A stretch of DNA of 64,000 nt from Streptomyces erythrochromogenes (GTDB lineage: Bacteria > Actinomycetota > Actinomycetes > Streptomycetales > Streptomycetaceae). The stretch's first letter is position 1; each line of letters starts with the position of its first letter. The notes below the pieces were generated by a model. The model searched no databases, had not been told where the DNA came from, and saw only the letters and a program-made list of their open reading frames with translations. Location of the stretch: NCBI RefSeq assembly GCF_036170895.1, contig NZ_CP108036.1:4030001-4094000 (forward strand). Direction: 5' to 3'. A program made the translations under genes and the position numbers. Of the stretch, positions 60,306 through 64,000 are shown one piece after another.

Positions 60306-61625
60306 ATGAGTGAGCCGTCCCCGTCACCCGGCGACCCGCCCGGCGCGGCGCCGCCCTCCCGACCGACCGCCGCCGCGGGCGGCGGATCCCGTGGGGGGCG
60401 GATCGCGAAGAGCACCCTCTCGGCGGTACTGATCACGCTGACGTGCATCTTCGTACCGGTCTCCCTGCTCACGGTGTGGGTGCACGACATCGTGCTGGAC
60501 ACCGACCGGTACGTCTCCACGGTCAAGCCGCTCGCCTCGAACCCGGCGATCGAGCAGGCGGCCGTCCACCGCATCACGGCGGCGGCCGACGTCAAGGTGG
60601 ACGGCTCCCAGGTCACGGCCGACCTGGCGAAGTGGCTGGAGTCCCAGGGACTGCCGCCGCGCGTGGGCGCGGCGGTCAAGGCGCTGGGCCCGCAGCTGGA
60701 CTCGGCCGCCGACCAGGTCGTCTCCAAGGTGGCGACCCGGTTCGTGGAGAGCGACCGGTTCGAGAACGTGTGGACCGTCGCCAACCGCGCCGCCCACAAC
60801 GCCGTGGTGCACGCGCTCACCGGCAAGGGCCGCGGTGCGGTCGGCGTCGACGGCGGCACCGTCACCCTCGACGTCGGCGAGGCCGTCGACAAGGTCAAGG
60901 AAGAGCTCGTGGCCGCCGGGGTCTCCCCGGCGGAGAAGATCCCCGAGGTCAACAAGCAGATGGTGCTCTTCCACAACGACAAGCTGGGGCAGATCAGGGG
61001 CGCGGTGCACCTGCTCGACGTCCTCGGCAACTGGCTGCCCGTCATCACGGTCCTCCTCGGCGCGGCCGGCGTGCTGCTCGCCCGGCGCCGGCGCCGGGCC
61101 CTGGTGACCACCGCGCTGTGCGCCGCGTTCGCCTGCCTGCTGGTCGCCATCGCCCTGGTGGTGGGCCGCCGTTACTACCTCGACAACCTTCCCGAGGAGG
61201 TCCAGTCCCCGGAGGCGGCGGCGGCCGTCTTCGACACGCTGGTGCGCTTCCTGCGGGTCAGTCTGCGGACCGCGATCGTCCTCGGGATCGTCGTGGCGCT
61301 CGGCGCCTACCTGTCCGGCGCCGGCCGTCTGGCGCGCGGCGTGCGCGGCAGGGCCGACCGTACGGCCGACTCCGCGGCGCTCTGGGGCGCCGGACACGGG
61401 GTGCACACCGGCGGCGCCGGCCGATGGGTGGAGGCCCACCGCCACGCGCTCACCGTCGGCGCGCTCCTCGTCATCGCGCTCGTGTTCGCGCTGTGGAACC
61501 ACCCGACCGTGCTGACGGTGCTGTTGCTGGTGCTGATCCTGCTCGTGGTGCTCGCCGTACTGGCCCTGCTTGCGGCCGGCGGCCGCGTCGCCGACGGAGC
61601 GGGCGACCGGCCGGAGCGCGAATGA
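60306..61625 (+). CDS. Multi-helix membrane protein of unknown function
   Basis: A 439-residue protein. A Pro/Gly/Ser-rich N-terminus (1-35) is followed by a first helix (LSAVLITLTCIFVPVSLLTV), a long outside region (about residues 60-255: AIEQAAVHRITAAADVKVDG, KALGPQLDSAADQVV), then four more helices (VLGNWLPVITVLLGAAGVLL to HPTVLTVLLLVLILLVVLAV). No catalytic motif. The start ATG 60306 is set by removing a non-conserved extension. It resembles actinobacterial uncharacterised integral membrane proteins with a periplasmic helical domain. Confidence 0.78.
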   Translation: MSEPSPSPGDPPGAAPPSRPTAAAGGGSRGGRIAKSTLSAVLITLTCIFVPVSLLTVWVHDIVLDTDRYVSTVKPLASNPAIEQAAVHRITAAADVKVDGSQVTADLAKWLESQGLPPRVGAAVKALGPQLDSAADQVVSKVATRFVESDRFENVWTVANRAAHNAVVHALTGKGRGAVGVDGGTVTLDVGEAVDKVKEELVAAGVSPAEKIPEVNKQMVLFHNDKLGQIRGAVHLLDVLGNWLPVITVLLGAAGVLLARRRRRALVTTALCAAFACLLVAIALVVGRRYYLDNLPEEVQSPEAAAAVFDTLVRFLRVSLRTAIVLGIVVALGAYLSGAGRLARGVRGRADRTADSAALWGAGHGVHTGGAGRWVEAHRHALTVGALLVIALVFALWNHPTVLTVLLLVLILLVVLAVLALLAAGGRVADGAGDRPERE

Positions 61626-61633
61626 GCCCGGCG

Positions 61634-61660
61634 GGCCCCGCCCCAGGCGGGGGCGGGGCC
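61634..61660. terminator. Bidirectional hairpin terminator
   Basis: 11-bp stem GGCCCCGCCCC / GGGGCGGGGCC between convergent genes. Confidence 0.85.
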
Positions 61661-61676
61661 GCCGGACCGGTGCCGC

Positions 61677-62069
61677 TCAGGCCAGGATCCTGGCCTTGGC
61701 CCGCTCGAACTCCTCCTGGCTGATGTCGCCCTTGTCCTTGAGCGCGGAGAGTTTGCCCAGCTCGTCCGCGCTGCCGCCGCCACCGCTGCCGGCCGTCTGC
61801 TGGACGTACGAGCGGAACGCCGCCTCGTTCTCCCTGATCTGCTTCGCATCGCGCTCGTGCATGCTGCGGCCGCGCGCGATGACGTAGATGAACACTCCGA
61901 TGAAGGGGATCAGCAGCACGAGAATGAGCCATCCCGCCTTGCCCCAGCCGTGCAGGCTGTGGTCACGGAAGATGTCCGTGATGACTTTGAAGAGCAGGAA
62001 GAACCACATCATCCAGAGGAAGAACCACAGCATCGTCCAGAAGAGGTTGAGAAGTGGATAGTCGTCCAT
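61677..62069 (-). CDS. SHOCT-domain membrane protein with PLDc_N-type helices
   Basis: A 130-residue protein with two helices (LFWTMLWFFLWMMWFFLLFK and LILVLLIPFIGVFIYVIARG) forming a PLDc_N-like membrane anchor. The C-terminal SHOCT motif is LGKLSALKDKGDISQEEFER (residues about 104-123), after a Gly/Ser linker. Probably oligomerises in the membrane. Function unknown; common in Streptomyces. Confidence 0.88.
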   Translation of the reverse strand: MDDYPLLNLFWTMLWFFLWMMWFFLLFKVITDIFRDHSLHGWGKAGWLILVLLIPFIGVFIYVIARGRSMHERDAKQIRENEAAFRSYVQQTAGSGGGGSADELGKLSALKDKGDISQEEFERAKARILA

Positions 62070-62244
62070 GCCCGACTCCGATCATGCACGTGGTACTTCA
62101 TTGATACAGGCGGGTCCGTTACTCCGCATGCCGAGCGAATGGGGGATCTTTTGCACCTGTCCGCGGCACGGCGCGACCATGGACGCATGAGCATTCCCTT
62201 CCCGGTTCCCGAGGAAGGGTCGATCCACCGACGGGAAAAAGCCG

Positions 62245-62901
62245 ATGGTGCTTGACCTGCTCGTCATCGGGCTGATCATCACGCTCTATCCGCTGCCCGT
62301 CATGGCGTTCGTGCTGGTGGTGTCCGCGCCCCGCGGCCTGTGGAAGGGACTGGCCTTCATCCTGGCCTGGTTCGGCTGCCTCGTCGCCGTGATCGCCATC
62401 GTGATGTTCCTGACCGGTGGGGAGCCCCCGCCGCCCCGCTCTCCCCCGGCCACCGCCGGGCTGGTGATCCGTCTGGCCCTGGGCATCGGGCTGGTCGCCT
62501 ACGCCGAGTACCGGCGCCGGCGGGCTCCCGGGACGGCCGCTCCCTCGGGGGACTCGCACGCCCTCACGTCCCGCATGGACCAGGCATCCGCATGGTCGGC
62601 GGCCGGACTCGCGGTGCTCCTGCAGCCGTGGGGCATGGTCGGCGCGGCCGCCGCCACCGTCGTGGAGGCGGACCTCTCCCAGAGCAGCACGTTCCTGGCC
62701 CTGTTCGGCTTCTGCCTGCTCGCCTCCTCCACCCTGCTGGCGATGGAGCTGTACATGGTGTTCGCACCCGAGCGGGCCGCGCTCGTACTGACGGGCCTGC
62801 GGTCCTGGCTGTCGGACCACAAGGACCCGGCCATCGTCTTCGCCTGCCTCACCCTCGGCCTGTGGCTGGTCGGCAGGAGCCTCTACGACCTCACGAGCTG
62901 A
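62245..62901 (+). CDS. GAP/Sap-family membrane protein
   Basis: A 218-residue six-helix membrane protein, MVLDLLVIGLIITLYPLPVM. It resembles the Sap/GAP (sulfolipid-1-addressing, glycopeptidolipid-export-associated) family in layout: LDLLVIGL, YPLPVMAF, VSAPRGLWKGLAFILAWFGC, DQASAWSAAGLAVLLQPWGM. A charged loop with EYRRRRAPG lies in the middle. It may help move envelope lipids; assignment is by pattern only. Confidence 0.75.
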   Translation: MVLDLLVIGLIITLYPLPVMAFVLVVSAPRGLWKGLAFILAWFGCLVAVIAIVMFLTGGEPPPPRSPPATAGLVIRLALGIGLVAYAEYRRRRAPGTAAPSGDSHALTSRMDQASAWSAAGLAVLLQPWGMVGAAAATVVEADLSQSSTFLALFGFCLLASSTLLAMELYMVFAPERAALVLTGLRSWLSDHKDPAIVFACLTLGLWLVGRSLYDLTS

Positions 62902-62961
62902 GCCCCCGCGGCCACCGGGGCTCCGGTCGCCGGATGGGTTCCGGGGCGTTCTCCTGAAGGC

Positions 62962-63513
62962 ATGGAACGCAACGCAGCCCGCCGCCGCCGAAGCGCCGTC
63001 CTGGGCTCCGCCCTGCGCTCGACGGCCTCGGTGGTCCTGCTGACGGCGCTGTACTACGCGGCGCCCCTGGACGGCGGGTTCGGTGTCCGGACCGTCGTGA
63101 CGCTCGCGCTCGGGCTCGTCGCCTTCGGCCTGCTGACGGCCTGGCAGACCGCCGCCATCACCCATGCGGAGTATCCGCGGCTGCGCGCCCTCGAAGCCCT
63201 GGCCACCGCCGTGCCGTTGTTCCTGGTGATCTTCTCGGCCACGTACTTCCTGCTCGCCGAAAGCGTGCCGGCGTCCTTCTCGGAGCCGCTGAACCGCACG
63301 GACGCCATGTACTTCACCGTCACGGTGTTCGCGACCGTGGGCTTCGGCGACATCACCCCCACCACCGGGACCGGGCGCGTGCTGACCACCGTGCAGATGA
63401 TCGCCGACCTGATCGTGGTCGGCGTGATGGCCAAGGCCCTCTTCGGCGCGGTCAGGGTCGGGATGCGCAGGCGGGAACATCCGCCGCTGTTCCCGGGCGA
63501 CGACGAGACCTGA
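62962..63513 (+). CDS. Potassium channel family protein (two-helix pore)
   Basis: A 183-residue ion channel. After a basic N-terminus come two hydrophobic helices (SVVLLTALYYAAPLD; TVVTLALGLVAFGLLTAWQT), a third (ALATAVPLFLVIFSATYFLL), then the pore helix and selectivity filter TVFATVGFGDITPTT (about residue 129-143) and the last helix (MIADLIVVGVMAKALFG). TVGFGD is the K+ filter. There is no RCK or regulator domain. A terminator follows. Confidence 0.93.
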   Translation: MERNAARRRRSAVLGSALRSTASVVLLTALYYAAPLDGGFGVRTVVTLALGLVAFGLLTAWQTAAITHAEYPRLRALEALATAVPLFLVIFSATYFLLAESVPASFSEPLNRTDAMYFTVTVFATVGFGDITPTTGTGRVLTTVQMIADLIVVGVMAKALFGAVRVGMRRREHPPLFPGDDET

Positions 63514-63527
63514 ACCGGCAGGCAGAC

Positions 63528-63560
63528 GAAGACCCCGCCCGGGAGCCGGACGGGGTCTTC
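63528..63560. terminator. Bidirectional hairpin terminator
   Basis: 10-bp stem GAAGACCCCG / CGGGGTCTTC, between the channel gene and the convergent lipoprotein gene. Confidence 0.85.
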
Positions 63561-63591
63561 TGCGCGGAGGGAGGGGGCGGTCACCCGGTCG

Positions 63592-64000
63592 TCAGCACTT
63601 GAGACCGGAGGCGGCGGCCGTCGTCGCCTGGTCCAGCGACTGGATCTGGGGCTGCAGCTGGGTAAGTGCGTCCTTGCCGGTCGTGTCGCCCGGCAGGTCC
63701 TCGTAGCCCTTCTTCAGGTTCTCGGCGGCGGACTGGACCGCCTCGCGCTCCGCGTCCTTGAGCTTGCTCGCGTTCTCCTTCACGTCCTCCCAGTCATCCT
63801 GGACGGCGTCGACGGCGTCCTTGATCTGGTCCTTGGTCGCGACGGCGGGGTTCAGTGCCTTCAGCTTGGCGTTGTCGGCCTTGAGGGCGTTCAGGTCGGT
63901 GCACAGGTCGGCCGCGGCCTCGGTGGCCTCCTCGGCGGGGGAACTGTCGTCGGAACACGCGCTGAGGCCGAACACCGCGCTCAGGCAGAGCACACCGACC
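63592..64000 (-). CDS. Lipoprotein, 5' end outside window
   Basis: The visible part encodes about 136 residues and ends at TGA 63592. FGLSACSDDSSPAEEA shows a lipobox (LSAC), so residues before it form a lipoprotein signal peptide whose start is near or beyond the window edge. The mature part is a long amphipathic helical region (TDLNALKADNAKLKALNPAV, WEDVKENASKLKDAEREAVQ) with Cys near each end (ADLCTDL; GLKC). Likely a membrane-anchored helical-bundle protein. Function not recognised. Confidence 0.7.
   Translation of the reverse strand, partial: VGVLCLSAVFGLSACSDDSSPAEEATEAAADLCTDLNALKADNAKLKALNPAVATKDQIKDAVDAVQDDWEDVKENASKLKDAEREAVQSAAENLKKGYEDLPGDTTGKDALTQLQPQIQSLDQATTAAASGLKC

Overview
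The window is high-GC actinobacterial DNA, almost certainly from a Streptomyces chromosome. It carries the dnaK-grpE-dnaJ-hspR operon with HAIR-type operators, divergent rheA/hsp18 with an exact RheA operator, dcd next to a phosphoribosyltransferase, CspA/DEAD-box neighbours, many SHOCT, DUF2267 and DUF5994 proteins, and hairpin terminators without U-tracts.

Layout. 0-12.8 kb is core: a LuxR-type regulator, the DnaK chaperone operon, a sugar transferase, a membrane iron-sulfur oxidoreductase of the EtfD type, a secreted protein, a Yip1-like membrane protein, phosphoribosyltransferase plus dcd, and tRNA-Gly(CCC). 12.8-36.2 kb is a stress-rich and partly decayed region. It holds two cold-shock proteins, a DEAD-box helicase, the rheA/hsp18/DUF2267 heat-shock module, a SpoIIE-type phosphatase, a metal P-type ATPase, two-component genes, an NDH-2-like oxidoreductase with a TetR regulator, and at least eight broken genes (DUF2267, hemolysin III, integrase, SDR, MFS, APC permease, SnoaL-like, and one small unknown). 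It is bounded on the left by the intact tRNA-Gly and on the right by a degenerate tRNA-Gly 3' end with a similar terminator, and an integrase remnant lies inside, so it may be an old tRNA-associated island. 36.4-41.1 kb holds small stress or regulatory proteins (cupin, two DUF5994 proteins, a winged-helix protein) and a GNAT-AAA+ fusion. 41.2-53 kb is a compact biosynthetic operon on the minus strand with a divergent LuxR-type regulator. 53-64 kb holds a VOC protein, a two-component system with a MacB-like ABC exporter, and several membrane proteins.

Most notable observations. (1) A 449-nt non-coding segment at 17253-17701 recurs, with no difference found by eye, at 22320-22768. Each copy carries its own promoter and is packed with GCAGT pentamers. 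Each precedes a strong hairpin and a small MerR-type gene. The leaders are identical although the two proteins have diverged, which points to a functional RNA or binding-site array, or to recent gene conversion. (2) The operon at 41.2-51.8 kb joins a 5-aminolevulinate-synthase-like enzyme, a TauD-type dioxygenase, a KAS III-like enzyme with an apparent Cys-His-His triad, an ATP-grasp ligase, an MDR reductase, an aminotransferase, a PaaK-like ligase with an unrecognised N-terminal domain and an MFS exporter. It begins with a 47-residue peptide gene that has a signal-peptide-like N-terminus, opposite a regulator paralogous to the first gene of the window. I cannot match this combination to a known pathway.
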